Below, in pieces: positions 24,615-36,004 of a stretch of 64,000 nucleotides of DNA. The notes under the pieces are model-generated. The model made no database searches. It saw nothing but the letters and a program-made list of their open reading frames with translations, and was not told the DNA's origin. Source of the stretch: Megalonaias nervosa (taxonomy: Eukaryota; Mollusca; Bivalvia; Unionida; Unionidae). The stretch covers positions 62,001 through 126,000 of the forward strand of contig JAECUM010003632.1 of the NCBI GenBank assembly GCA_016617855.1. Reading direction: 5' to 3'. Each line of letters starts with the position of its first letter. Position 1 is the stretch's first letter. Position numbers and translations under genes: made by a program.

Positions 24615-25480
24615 TTCAAATGAGGATCGTCTTTTTACGAGACTATCAAAGCAAATGTGATACTTTGCAGGTGTTGAACCTTTTGCTGTGACAAATGTGT
24701 TTTGTATAATCTTGAACACTGGAAAAATTTATGAAAGAATTGGGGAGAACCATGTACATGTATAGTGGTGGTGGAGGGGGAAGGGGCATGTTGGACTAAC
24801 TATGCAGATATGTAAAGCATGGTGTCAGTTCATATTTATTGTTATATAAGTTGCTTTGATATTACTTGTATATGATTTATACTGCGTGTCAAGATTGCAT
24901 ATAATTTATTCTGCCCTATATCAGTGCACACAATTTTACTGCCCTACATCACTGCATACAATTTATATTGCCCCATGTCGATGAGTAATTTATATTACCC
25001 CCATGTCAGAAGTGCATGCAATATATGCTGCCTTTTGTCATGAAAACACTGAGCTGCGCACACAAAAGGTTTGTTTTTTTTAAACTGAAGAACTTATATC
25101 ACAATCTTCAAACTCATCTTGTAGACATATTAGTCTTTCTGCTTTTATGTCCTTTCATGTGGAAGGAGGACATTATCTGGACATGGACCAATAGCCCATA
25201 ACTTAATGTCACAGATGTAAAGACAGGGTGTTAACCTAAAAGTCATGTCAGTCTTATAAAATTATCTTGATACCATTCAATATTAAATATCTTCATCTTA
25301 ATGCTACCTGTAGTTAAAAACATTATAAAATTTATTTCAGCGGAGAAGCACTCTGCTGTTATAAAATTGGACTTGTGTCAGCAATACATTACATTTTTCT
25401 ATGACTGAAAATGAAAGTTCCTACAATAACTTTTCTCTACATGTATGACAGTTTTGTTAATAAAGCACAAGACAAATTTG
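24615..25480 (+). other. ANLN: anillin 3' untranslated region (inferred)
   Basis: Sequence after the anillin stop up to the first AATAAA. Around 24885-25035 there is a short imperfect tandem repeat of about 35-45 bp (ATTTATACTGC / ATTTATTCTGCCCTATATCA / TTTTACTGCCCTACATCACT / TTTATATTGCCCCATGTC). No coding potential was recognised. Confidence 0.55.
25459..25464 (+). terminator. candidate poly(A) signal of anillin
   Basis: The first AATAAA after the anillin stop, apart from one overlapping the stop region at 24602-24607, about 845 bases downstream. Position is plausible; use is inferred. Confidence 0.45.
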
Positions 25481-26824
25481 TGATGGCATTAAGGGAAATT
25501 TTAACATTTTTTACCTGGAAGTTAGCTCCCCTTTACAGAGTATGTGAGCTTTTTGTACACAACCAAGCATAGGCATAGATAAAAGCACATGTATATCCCC
25601 ACTGAATCTCACTGTTCTGTCTTTTCACAGCTTCTATCCTCCCTTTGGGAACGGGCCAACTTTGTACATGCATGTATATTTTGTATTTTTATGTTCAGCT
25701 CAGGTTTACTGCATACTACATACTGTTTTACTTAAAATCACTGACCTTACCAGTTATGAATTTTACGAGCACTATACTCATCACAAAAGAATGGGTCCTT
25801 ATGATCCTTTTTTTTTTGTGTGTCCATTTCTCAACTCTATTCATGCTCGACTCATCAAAATGGATTGTTTCAAGGGCATGTATCACCACATCCTTAAACA
25901 AATGTCACTGTGACCTACATTTTACCAATTTAAGTATTAGTTATTTTATGGACATATAGGACTGTGGTACCCTGTACACATAATGTTATACATGCTGACT
26001 CATAATTTGGCTGCAAGTCTTGATGAAATAACCCTTGAATTACAGAATTGGAAATAATAACACAAATTACAAAAGTACAATTTGTTGCAGTCAAATCCAG
26101 AAATTGACTCATCCATATTTGATTAGGATTTGGGTGTACTTGGAGCATCTGACATGTACAACCACACTGGTATGCAAATTATGTTTGTGTCCACCAGCAC
26201 TTCCATCTAAATGGGGTAGAGGTGTTCAAAAGTGCTTGTGGTTAATGAATAAGGTTTGTGTAGCTAATTTGATCATTACACTATATATATTTGTGCACAC
26301 GATTCAACATTAACACAGCTAAAAGTATACAAGGAAATGAATTTTGACTGACTGGGTACCTGGATTTCATTATGGTTATTACTAAAAGGTAACAGTATTT
26401 TATTTATTTTTTAAATTGTTTCCAAAACTTATTTACATAAATGACATTACAAGGGATCATGGAATTAGTTTAAAGAAGCAAGTCTATGTTTCGGTTTAAA
26501 ACTGTTTATTAATATCGTGATGTTCATATGCACAGTAACTATGGGTTAACTGCATGCTTTACCTATATACCAGTGAATAAATAAGCTAAATTTGAAACTT
26601 TGGCAGAGCCCATATTAATGAGAACATTTTAATTTGGAGTAGAGATATCCAAGTAACAATACCTTGTTGAAGATTGTACATAACCATAAAGAACAGTATC
26701 TTAACTTGTTCAAGCTGGCTCAGCTAGCTGTGCATATCCTCTTCTGACTGAAAGGGGATTCTCAGCACAGAACAATATCCACACAAGGAACAGATTAAGT
26801 TCAGAAACAACAGATTAATGCTTA

Positions 26825-27011
26825 GGGCTGTTCCATTAAAACATATATGGGACCCAGGGAAGGCACTTTTAAAGTTGGTTACTCACCCATAGATGTAATT
26901 TTGAATTTTTTTATCAATTTAATATGAACTCAGTGAAATCAAAATACCCTGGGATATATTTAAGAAAAACTGCCTTACCTGGGTACCATGTATGTTTAAA
27001 TGGAACAGCTC
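26825..27011. mobile_element. GGGCTGTTCC MITE, copy 2
   Basis: 187 bp from GGGCTGTTCCATTAAAACAT to TTTAAATGGAACAGCTC, with a perfect 3-bp TTA duplication (26822-26824 and 27012-27014). The interior carries CTCACCCATAGATG and TGAACTCAGTGAAATCAAA, shared (partly inverted) with the copy at 49845. Confidence 0.85.
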
Positions 27012-27105
27012 TTATACAACTAAGAGACATCTTTTGAGGATTTTTATTTTAATAAAGCTGCAATGGGAGCAACAAAAAATTTAAGATTTAAGTGTTAGGT
27101 AAAAC

Positions 27106-27119
27106 GGGGGGGGGGGGGG
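27106..27119. repeat. G14 homopolymer
   Basis: An uninterrupted run of 14 G in intergenic DNA. Other G/C runs occur near 27650 (C) and 63034 (G13). Confidence 0.95.
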
Positions 27120-30100
27120 CTATAATTCCACTAAGAAACTTTTAATTCAAATGCATGTTTACTGCAGGATGTACATTAGTGTATAATCTGTAATATATGT
27201 CACTTAATGCCTGATCAACTGATATCGGAAAACCTCTTTTTTTCTTCGTCTTATTGGGAATAAAAATTATTGTCTAGAACTATATATAGTACAAATATGC
27301 ATTGTGTGTATATATCAAGTTAAAAGCTACACAAAAAATTACCTAAAGCCATTTCCACCACCACCACCCCTTTGTTCCTTTAGTCTCTCCTTAATGGGGG
27401 GGGAGGGGGTCCTCCCTTTTTCCTTTAAGAAAAATCCCAGAAAAGGCATGCAACTACCAAGAACAAATCTGACCATTATTCTCACCAGAAAAGGAAAATT
27501 TCAGGCCCAAATCAGACACTGCATTGCGCGAAGAAACATTTTCTTCAGGTTCACATGTCCAATGTTATGTATCCAGCTGCAGATCGTGCATTTATTTCCA
27601 TGAATGGGCCAAAATTTTCAAGTTCTTTTTAACAAATCCCTCCCTCCCCCCCCCCCCAGTTGTTACCCAAATCATTTATTTTTTCATACCTATCAAATAT
27701 TAACACCTTTATTTGATCTTGAACTTTACATTTATTTAGAAGGGTTAATTTTCCAAATGTTTTGTACAAGTTTTAATTTATACATTTTTCAAATTGCATA
27801 TTTAGTTAGTACCATGTAACCACTTGTGTGCTGAGGTGACATTTTGCATTTAATTATTCTCCCATGATTTTTGTATTTTCCCTTGTAAGAATATCAGGAA
27901 TATGTACACCTCATGCTCTCATTCACTATATAATAATGTTGCAAAACGAAACCTTTCAGGTACATCAGTCCTCTGCCCGTCATGACCTTTCTTTGATATT
28001 TAGATAACGACCTGTAAAATATAAAGAGGAACAGACTGACGATAGAAAGTCACAATCATGGGTTAATCATTACAGATAATTTTTTCTTGATTGGGTAAAT
28101 TAGGTCTGATGTGCATATGGCATACTTTGTCTCTACACAGGGTTCTCAACAGATGTGTACCCTTGGGATTTGATGCAAAGAATTTAAATGTTACCCATTT
28201 ATGACACACAGAAATTCCAACCTGTGCATTTTTTTAATGCATGTTGATTTGGGCTGAAGCATCAACCTAAATTACAATCAATTCACCTCTGGAACAATTT
28301 CCAAGTGTGTGGTGTCCATAATAAATTGATCAACATTAGCTAGATTACTGTTTACACTTTATCAGCTAATGATATCCACCTATGTAAGATCAATAGGAAC
28401 TGGGTGGAGCCAACAGGTCACTGATGCAATGCGTACAACTGAATCAAGGTTATATTGTTTTGAGGTCATCTTTAACATAAATGATCGAGGATGAGGGAAT
28501 TGGCTTTGATCTGACTGGATTAAATTTTGATCAAATATTGACTTTAGTTCAATTGCCCATCAAACTGTAATCAGTTAAATAAAACGAAAATTACCAGCCT
28601 GTGAAGCCAGTCGTCTGAGTGGACAAACTGTGTTTTACTGCAGGTTAATTTGCTTCAATTAGCGAAATGTTAAAAAAAAAAATGGGTGTTTTAATTAATA
28701 TATTATTGTAAGAATTTGACACTATGCTAAGTGATTTCATACTTTGGAATTACTCAAGACTGAATGAGATGGAAGGATTGTTATTTCAGATGTATTTGTT
28801 ATTTTTGTTAAATCACAAACTGTTGCACAGAAAGGGTTGTTGGTACGTTTGTAAAAATAGGATACAACAGGTTATGCTGACATGACTTCAAAATATACAT
28901 AGTCACCAACCGTGATCCTTATCCTTTGATAAAACAATATGCCTTGGTGAAGTTGGTTGTGATTCTGAAATTAGATACCTGATTTAATTGTAACTTTCAT
29001 GACTTTATGGGGTGTATGTTTGCATTTAAGATGGTTTGAGGAACGGTGTTGATTAAAAATATAAGATAAAACTTTTTTCTGTTTAATACGCTAAATATAC
29101 ATAATCAGAAAGAGAAACACTTGTACAAAATCAGTAATGGCCAAGTTTGTCTCACTGTCTGCTTGTCTGTTTCTTTCAAAATACTGTACAAGTGTTTTTC
29201 TTTGTTCAACACAAGACAGGAAATCATGATCACTTTGCTTCACAAATGAAAAAAAAAAGAAAAATGAACGAGATTTCAGTTTTGACTCTTGAGATTATGA
29301 GGTCCAGGGCCAAACAACTGCTTGGTTTTCATCTCTATTTTACATCTATTCGAGAACCGTGATATACAAATAAATATCAATTTAAAACCTGTTACAAGAG
29401 CCTATCATCAAAAACATGACACAATCAAAACTGTGTAATAGTCAAATCCTGAAAGAAATGTTTTAATTTTTAAACTTTGGTCATTACATGTTGGGTGAAC
29501 AAGTACTGTCAATGGAACATTATACACCCACCCCATGTTCAATAGCTATATATAGGCACTAGTATTGTTTATTCTGGAGACTGCTGACCTACAGTACTCA
29601 AAGACCTGGACCTTTGCAGAAACCATTATTTTCCTATTTAACTTGCCATGACTGACCTATGACCTTTAGTCCAAAGAATCTAAAGGTTTCTTTATTACAC
29701 CATAAAGTTTGGTCAAAAAAGAGGCTGTTAGACAAAGGCTGTTCTCCAAAAGGTGCAATGTCCCCATGTACCATCATGCATGTCACAACACAACTAATGA
29801 AAACAACATTTTCACCCCGAGTTCCAGCTGTCTTGGGCCTTTTTTTTTTTCTTCTTAAAAACTGGAATTTGCATTTTAAAGATCTCAGTCTATTTTGGCC
29901 TGATCTTTGCTTTGTGTGCCTTTTCGGGATATCTCAATTTACTTACCACTTTATAACCACGACTGTGCTGATGTACCATTATGCCCTATATATATATATA
30001 TATATATACAATACATACATGAATTCTTCCTAGTCCACTGTTCTTTGACATATGCTAACCTTTGCATATGGATTTTTCTTACCCAGTAAGTTGAGTGCTT

Positions 30101-30443
30101 TGAGCCACATGCATCAATTATTTCATCTCGCGTGTGCAAAAGTGTTCATCAAACAGAGCCACATCTTCATGTAGTTGTAGTTAGGTCATCAAAAGTGTAC
30201 ACTGATAAAATTGGGCTGTGGCAGAGCTGTAGAGTTACTAAGCAGGGATGGAAATTAATAAAGTTTCATGTTTCTATGTCATTAGGTATTGAGAGTAAAT
30301 AAAGAAGAGGTGAAAAAATCTTTACCATGAAGATAAAACATTTATTGTGATGAATGCCATCAAACAGCACAGTTAAGTTTAACATGGTTCATACCTGAAC
30401 CTCATTTGTTTGAAGATATAAAGTTTAAACAAAAGCAACCATT

Positions 30444-30469
30444 ATGTGTGTGTGTGTGTGTGTATATAT
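30444..30469. repeat. (GT)n-(AT)n microsatellite
   Basis: About nine GT units followed by TATATATA, in the intergenic region. Confidence 0.9.
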
Positions 30470-31514
30470 ATTATGCACACCTACAGCGGTCTCACTAGGA
30501 TTTTACAACTAAGGAGCACAGGACTCATATTTTGGTAAAAATTGGAGTCCCACCAGCAAAAGCTGCAGTCCCCTCCCATAACTATATTGGGCATACCTAA
30601 GTGGCTAAATGTCCAGAGAAGAACCAGTGGTTGTCATTGAGTTTAATTTTCCTTATTGTTTACACCACCGACATATAGCTCTTGTTTGTCCATTAGTAAT
30701 ACAGAATTTTGTCAATTCAAGGAAAAGCTTTATTCCAAATACTATGCCAGGCATCACACACTTTTGTACACTTGGCTCTGTTCCATCTAAACTATCAGTT
30801 CTATCGCTCTTCTGAATCTCATTACAATCTGTCAATTTTCCCCTTTAACCCCAAAATACTTATCCAAATTTGCAACGGCATTTTATCTAAGTCTTGACAT
30901 GTCTTGATTTCGAGGTCACATGCATTACTTATTCGGCTACACAAGAAAATGAACAAGATAAGGAAAGCTAAATTTGTTCACTTGATGTTCTCTAATAATG
31001 ACCACATGTATTTCTTTGGGCATTCCAGCCTCAGAATTCAGCCACTATAAATTTCAGCACATTTTCCCACCACTCAACAGCTAGTCCAAGTCTTTGAACT
31101 TGCCACCCAGCTATTGGGTCATGTTCTTTTGATGTACTCTTATAATGACAACATATACATCTGGGAGCATTACAGCCAATGAATTCTGACACTGTAAATA
31201 TCAGCACAGCTAAAATGATCAATTGACCAACACATTTTCCCAAGCAGCAGGTGGTTGAAGCAGGACTTGCAAGCCTTTGAATTTGCTGTCCAGTTATTGT
31301 GTGCGTACGGAGGACTCCTGCCTAAATGATTTTCTGCATCCCAGATAAAAAAAATTGCGTCCAAATATGTGTGATTAAGTGTTTAAGAGACCTTTGATGT
31401 GTGTGTGACAATATTCCAGTTTACCAAATTTTATTCATCTTAAACCGTATATAAAGCAGATGGGAAAATGCTACTGAAACCTAAAACACTGGCCCAAGAC
31501 ACTTAAGATAGGAC

Positions 31515-31676
31515 TGCCAACGTGGCATATGACAAACATGCTAGTATGCTTGGTTGAGGAAGAGCTTGGGAAGCTACTAGCATGCCTTCTCACATGCCCA
31601 CATTGATCGAGCCAAGATGATTATGATTATGTATCGGTAAAAACAAGATCCTTAGACCATATGGCTACTCAGCCTC
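31515..31676 (-). mobile_element. tRNA-derived SINE, family B, copy 2 (diverged)
   Basis: On the minus strand TGGTCTAAGGATCTTG, CATCTTGGCTCGATCAATGT and CTTCCCAAGCTCTTCCTCAA align in order with family-B copy 1. Boundaries are approximate because of divergence. Confidence 0.5.
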
Positions 31677-31689
31677 CACCCCCAATGAC

Positions 31690-32680
31690 ACCAACCTTAG
31701 CATATGACCCCCAATGTTATAGCCAGCACACCTAGAATTGTTCATATACAAGGATATGAAGTTTCATCTCCTAATCTCAAATGGCTCTTAAATTATACAG
31801 AAGAAACAAAAAGGTAATCATAAAACTTCAATTACTGACCTATGACTTGTCGCGAGTCACTTTCTCCTGATAATGTAAAAGTACACCAAGTTTCATCCCT
31901 TAATCTCTAACAGCTACAATGTTATAGACCAAAATGGTTTGGTTCATGGGGTTCAAAGCCATTTTTCATCACATCATAGGCTATACATGGCTGTCAGTAT
32001 ATTTGGTGGAGTAAGAACCAATGAACCATGGGAAGTCCGATTACATACACATATTGATCAAGTCGAGTCAAATCGAAGCAAGCAGGTTTACTGTGATTGA
32101 TCTGTAAAGGCATACGCCACCTGAAGCTCCATTTACCAGAATGGAAAGTGTCATAAAACTTGCAATATAAAATTGTGACAGTGAACATGGTATGCAACAC
32201 ACCTTCTAATAATGATCCATGAGGATACCTAGTTTTTTTTCACTTAATCTTCAACAGCTCTATTGTGATACTGCAGAAAGGAAAGTGTGATGGAAATTTA
32301 AAATACTAAGCTATGGTTCTGACCATGAAAACAGAACCCCCAGTGTGGTACATGACACCTTCTCATGATCTAAATATACCAAGTTTCATCCCTTGATCAG
32401 AAATAAAATCTAAACTATTGGAATGAAATGGTGAGGAAAAACTTGAAATACTGACCTTGGCCTTGAATATAAGACACACAATGTGGCGTGTAACATGTCT
32501 TGCAATGATGTATATCCCAAGTTTCAGTCCTTAATGTCAATTAGCTTGATACTGAACCATGAAATTGACTCTGAATATAGAAGCCCCAATGAGGTATGCA
32601 ACCTTCCAATGATGATGTATACCATATTTCATCTCTCAATCTAAAATGGCTTTAAATTTCAAGGGTGGGAATAAAAGTGA
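31690..32680. repeat. degenerate ~120-150-bp tandem repeat
   Basis: The phrase AAGTTTCATCCCTTAATCTC recurs with variations near 31768, 31889, 32231, 32381, 32519 and 32627, each preceded by ATGTATACC-like and followed by AATGGCT-like text. The neighbouring phrases CTGACCTATGAC, CTGACCTTGGCC and ATGTGGTACATGACA also recur. This is a second satellite family, distinct from the ~140-bp one. A SINE interrupts it. Confidence 0.6.
31948..32124 (-). mobile_element. tRNA-derived SINE, family B, copy 3
   Basis: The forward strand carries TAGGCTATACATGGCTG, GGTGGAGTAAGAACC and TGATCTGTAAAGGCATACGC, matching the order TAGGCTATACATAGCAG, GAGGAAGAACC, TTATCTGTAAAGGCAAGTGC in copy 1. Reads minus strand, head at the right. 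Confidence 0.6.
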
Positions 32681-34139
32681 GACAGAGACAGATGGAGTGA
32701 AATGCTGATACTATGTCCTCTGCTTTTAGCAAGAATATGTACAATAATATCACTTTTTGAGAAGCATCTCCCTAGACTTGGCTGACAAGGCTAGATTAAG
32801 ACCAATGCTTACTCTAGCCCTGAATCTAATCAAGAACAAACTTAAGGGAAAGTTTCCTTTCGTTTTTCTCTCCAATGACACCTTCTGGACAGGAGGCTGG
32901 CCATGTCATCGTCACCTTGTTGGAGGTTAGTTTTTTTTTTTTAACACCTGCAATAAAAGATCAAGAAGGAAAAAGAAAACAGAAGCAATCTGATACAGAC
33001 TATGTTCTATTTAATGCAAGCCACACATATCACACATACCAGTATCTCACAATATTCACAACAAAGCCTCTAGATGAGTAAGATTTTGATTCAAATTTCA
33101 TGATCTTCAAACAGGTAAAAAGTGTACAACACATAAAACAATAAATTTTTTTAAAAAATATAAACAATTAGATGCTGGTTAACTCTTAACAAGATAATTC
33201 TGTAAATTGATGTTACTCATCTAAAGTTTCCACAAGCAATCGGTTACCTTCCTTTCAAAATTCCATGTTTTAAAATCCTTCATGAACGAATCAATTTTGT
33301 AAATGGCACACTTTCCAAGTAAAATGAAGGTTCTAGCAATCTCCATACAATAAACAATCCAGACTTTGAGAATACACTCGGCATTTGTCTTTCCCATGAG
33401 TGTCAAACATTCCACTTGAGAAGACACACATCATTCACTTTCGATGGACCTCGCAACACTGCTATAAAATCCAGCTTCTAGCACACATCTTGCAAGTTCA
33501 CGCAGTAACATCCAGTCTCTGTCACACTCAATTCAGAATTTCCAGTCCTGTGTTTGAATTCGAAGATTTGGTTTACATCCAAGTTTCTTGTAGAAGAATA
33601 TAAATTAGATTAGATAGGATTTTGTTCTCATAAATTTGCATTAATTTCCTACAGTTAATTAACATTAACTGATGCATCCATTTCTGATGCACCTTACAAG
33701 AATTTATCATACAATTGTCTTTCCCATGAGTGTCCCATAACTGAGATACCCCACCCCAAAAATTTAATTCATACAACTGACTGCAAATGCAGCTCTCCCT
33801 CGCTGTAACACAGTAACTGGCATTCATAAATGTTGATGGAAACATGTACTACCCACTGTATAATGGGAAAGTTCTCTGAGTAACAAAATGCCAAAAAAAA
33901 GATAAATTTCACTTTTTATGATCACAAAAATGATATTGCCAGGTCACAGTGAGTGTGCACTCGAACTATTCAAATAATGTAGTGTACAAAAACTATGTTT
34001 TCCCTTGTGCATAATTTGCGGTCTTTGGCAAAATGATCTAGTCACTGATGCAACTGATGTAAGTTAATGCATTTTCTGTAATTCAACAGTGATCCCAAAT
34101 ACAATTTTGATCACAGAATATGACTGTTAATCCAAACAA

Positions 34140-34145
34140 TTTATT
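34140..34145 (-). terminator. candidate poly(A) signal of TDP-43
   Basis: TTTATT on the plus strand, AATAAA in the TARDBP direction, about 1.13 kb after the stop. Use is inferred. The stretch 34146-35274 would then be the 3' untranslated region; it has no recognised feature. Confidence 0.35.
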
Positions 34146-35274
34146 GGCACACTAAGTACTGCTAAAATGCTTCAATAACAAGGTCATACATTAAACACAT
34201 GATGGAACTGAACCATCAGCTGCCTAAAATGGTTTAATTTTAACTTGCTCTGAACATTTTCCTGTAAATAAGTAGAAACCATCTAAACACTGGCAACTGA
34301 CTCAATTTCTTTCATCTAGCTGAGAAAATCAATATAAGCCACCAAGATCAGGTCCAGAATTACATTATTAATTCTTGAGAGATGTTAAACTTGTGTAACT
34401 GAGATTATCAGTAAAACCAGCACAAATGTCAATGCTCTGAAACAGATTTCAAACCATGGAGAAACTGCAATTACTCAGGTATCCCAGGCTATACTGCAAA
34501 CCTTCAATCACTGGTCTTTGTATTGAATAAGACAAGTTCATTACACATTTATATAAGATGCGTTTTTTCCTGCCAAATGTGCTGTTTCACGTCACATGGA
34601 GGATAAACAAATGCATGCTCAGAAATACTGGTTTGACTGACATATAATGGGTGCACAGCTCTTTAAGCCAACCAGCCAATCTGACACTTTGGTTTGTGAC
34701 ATGGCAATTTCAAGTATCCTTTCGTTAGTAAGGAATAAAAGAGCTAAACATTTCTGCAATGTTAAACGAGATGGAAAATTTCTTTTTTTGAAATCTTAAT
34801 TGGGTCCTTGGTGCAACTGTGTTGTATCCAGGATAATGATGGAAAGCTGCAATTCGTAAACTCCATGTATTACTGAAACATTATAATGAACACTCTAATG
34901 AAAATGAATAGAAACCGATTACACATGGCAAAATATATGTAACACAACATAAGAAATCAAATATAAATTTAAATGTTACAAAAATTATAACTACAGATAT
35001 ACATAGTAGTCTTTGTTTTTCCACTAGAGCTTGCTTTAGATGAATACTGTAGTACCATACAAAGCAAACATAAAAATGGACATATCTCAAAACCCATTAA
35101 TGCTTACAGCTCTTTCATTCAATTTGACCCAAACATGTTATCAAACTGACCTTTTACAGCCCAATTTTTCAGACTCTAAATGGAGCCCCGTTTTTAGACT
35201 TCAAATCCATTTATGATGTCGCACAAAATCCTCAAGCCTGTATCACTGTTAGATAGCTGTAATATAAATGATGA

Positions 35275-35925
35275 TTAGTTCCATCCCCCTTGGCGAGTTG
35301 CTCCTCCACCCCACCCTTGGTAACCCCCTGCTGTACTGTCTGACTGCTGTCCCCAACCCCAGTTTGAAGCTGACCCATGGGAGGTGGAGTAACTGCCTGG
35401 CTGGGTAGCAGTATGATGTGCATTATCCCCACTACTTCCCTGTGGAGGGGCTCCTGGTGTTCCCCCTGGCCCCCAACCTTGCTGCTGAAGAACAGCCTGT
35501 GCAGCTGCCAACATGGCTGAGTTAAAGAAATTCATCCCCAAGCTATTCATCTCTGGCATATTCCCGGGTTTTCCCCCAGGATTTCCCTGACCATGTTGTG
35601 GATTCCAGCCTGGAGGCCCTCCTTGTTGGTAAACTCCTTTAGATGGGATCTGGACCTTCTTTTCCCCATGTCTGTCTGTTCCTTTAGGGGCAGCATAACT
35701 GACATGAACACTGACTCCCTTAATAATATGATCCTCCCCACAGAGACTCTGAGCAACTTCTGGGTCAGCAAAACTAACAAAGGCAAAAGAGCGGAATGGT
35801 TTTGGGATGAAAACATCTACCACTTCGCCAAAGCGACTGAAATACGCTTTAAGGTCTTCGCCTTTAATATCTTCTGTGCAACGAGCAATGAAGACCTTCC
35901 GGCTGACCAAATGCTGGGCTCCTTC
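35275..35925 (-). CDS. TARDBP: TDP-43 last coding exon: RRM2 and low-complexity C-terminus
   Basis: The exon follows acceptor TTTCTTTTGCAG and encodes 216 residues plus TAA. RRM2 occupies about residues 11-77, with RNP2-like VFIARC (11-16) and RNP1-like RSFAFVSF (45-52), and includes FIPKPFR and SLCGEDHIIKG almost as in human TDP-43. Residues ~127-149 (SLGMNFFNSAMLAAAQAVL then QQQG) match the conserved helix of the human C-terminal domain (INPAMMAAAQAALQ), the part that drives self-association and phase separation. The tail is rich in Gly, Gln, Ser and Trp (NWGWGQQ, GYQGWGGG, ending GGWN) and shorter than in vertebrates. RRM2 and tail share one exon, as in vertebrates. Confidence 0.97.
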   Translation of the reverse strand, partial: EGAQHLVSRKVFIARCTEDIKGEDLKAYFSRFGEVVDVFIPKPFRSFAFVSFADPEVAQSLCGEDHIIKGVSVHVSYAAPKGTDRHGEKKVQIPSKGVYQQGGPPGWNPQHGQGNPGGKPGNMPEMNSLGMNFFNSAMLAAAQAVLQQQGWGPGGTPGAPPQGSSGDNAHHTATQPGSYSTSHGSASNWGWGQQSDSTAGGYQGWGGGATRQGGWN

Positions 35926-36004
35926 CTGCAAAAGAAAATAAAATATTAATGAAAAATGTATACAAAAGTCCACTGAAGGGACTGCAGGAATATGAAATAA
36001 AACC

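Larger units (their letters stand above)
25481..34120. other. intergenic region between convergent anillin and TDP-43 genes
   Basis: No coding exon with family similarity was found on either strand. Contents recognised are a MITE (26825-27011), two diverged family-B SINE copies, a degenerate ~120-150-bp repeat (31.7-32.7 kb), G/C homopolymers (27106-27119 and near 27650), and GT/TA microsatellites (29991-30008, 30444-30469). The short open frames scattered here have no domain or splice support. Confidence 0.5.

Noticed and set aside
32875..32930. Exon-like text before GTTAGT (MTPSGQEAGHVIVTLLE)
   Set aside because: No acceptor, family match or neighbouring exon; a poly-T tract follows at once.
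33380..33740. Repeated phrase CTTTCCCATGAGTGTC at 33389 and 33718
   Set aside because: Similarity is limited to about 20 bases; no wider duplication could be traced.
35547..35949. Other frames across the RRM2 exon (89 and 118 codons)
   Set aside because: Shadows of the TDP-43 exon, whose frame carries RNP motifs and the conserved helix.
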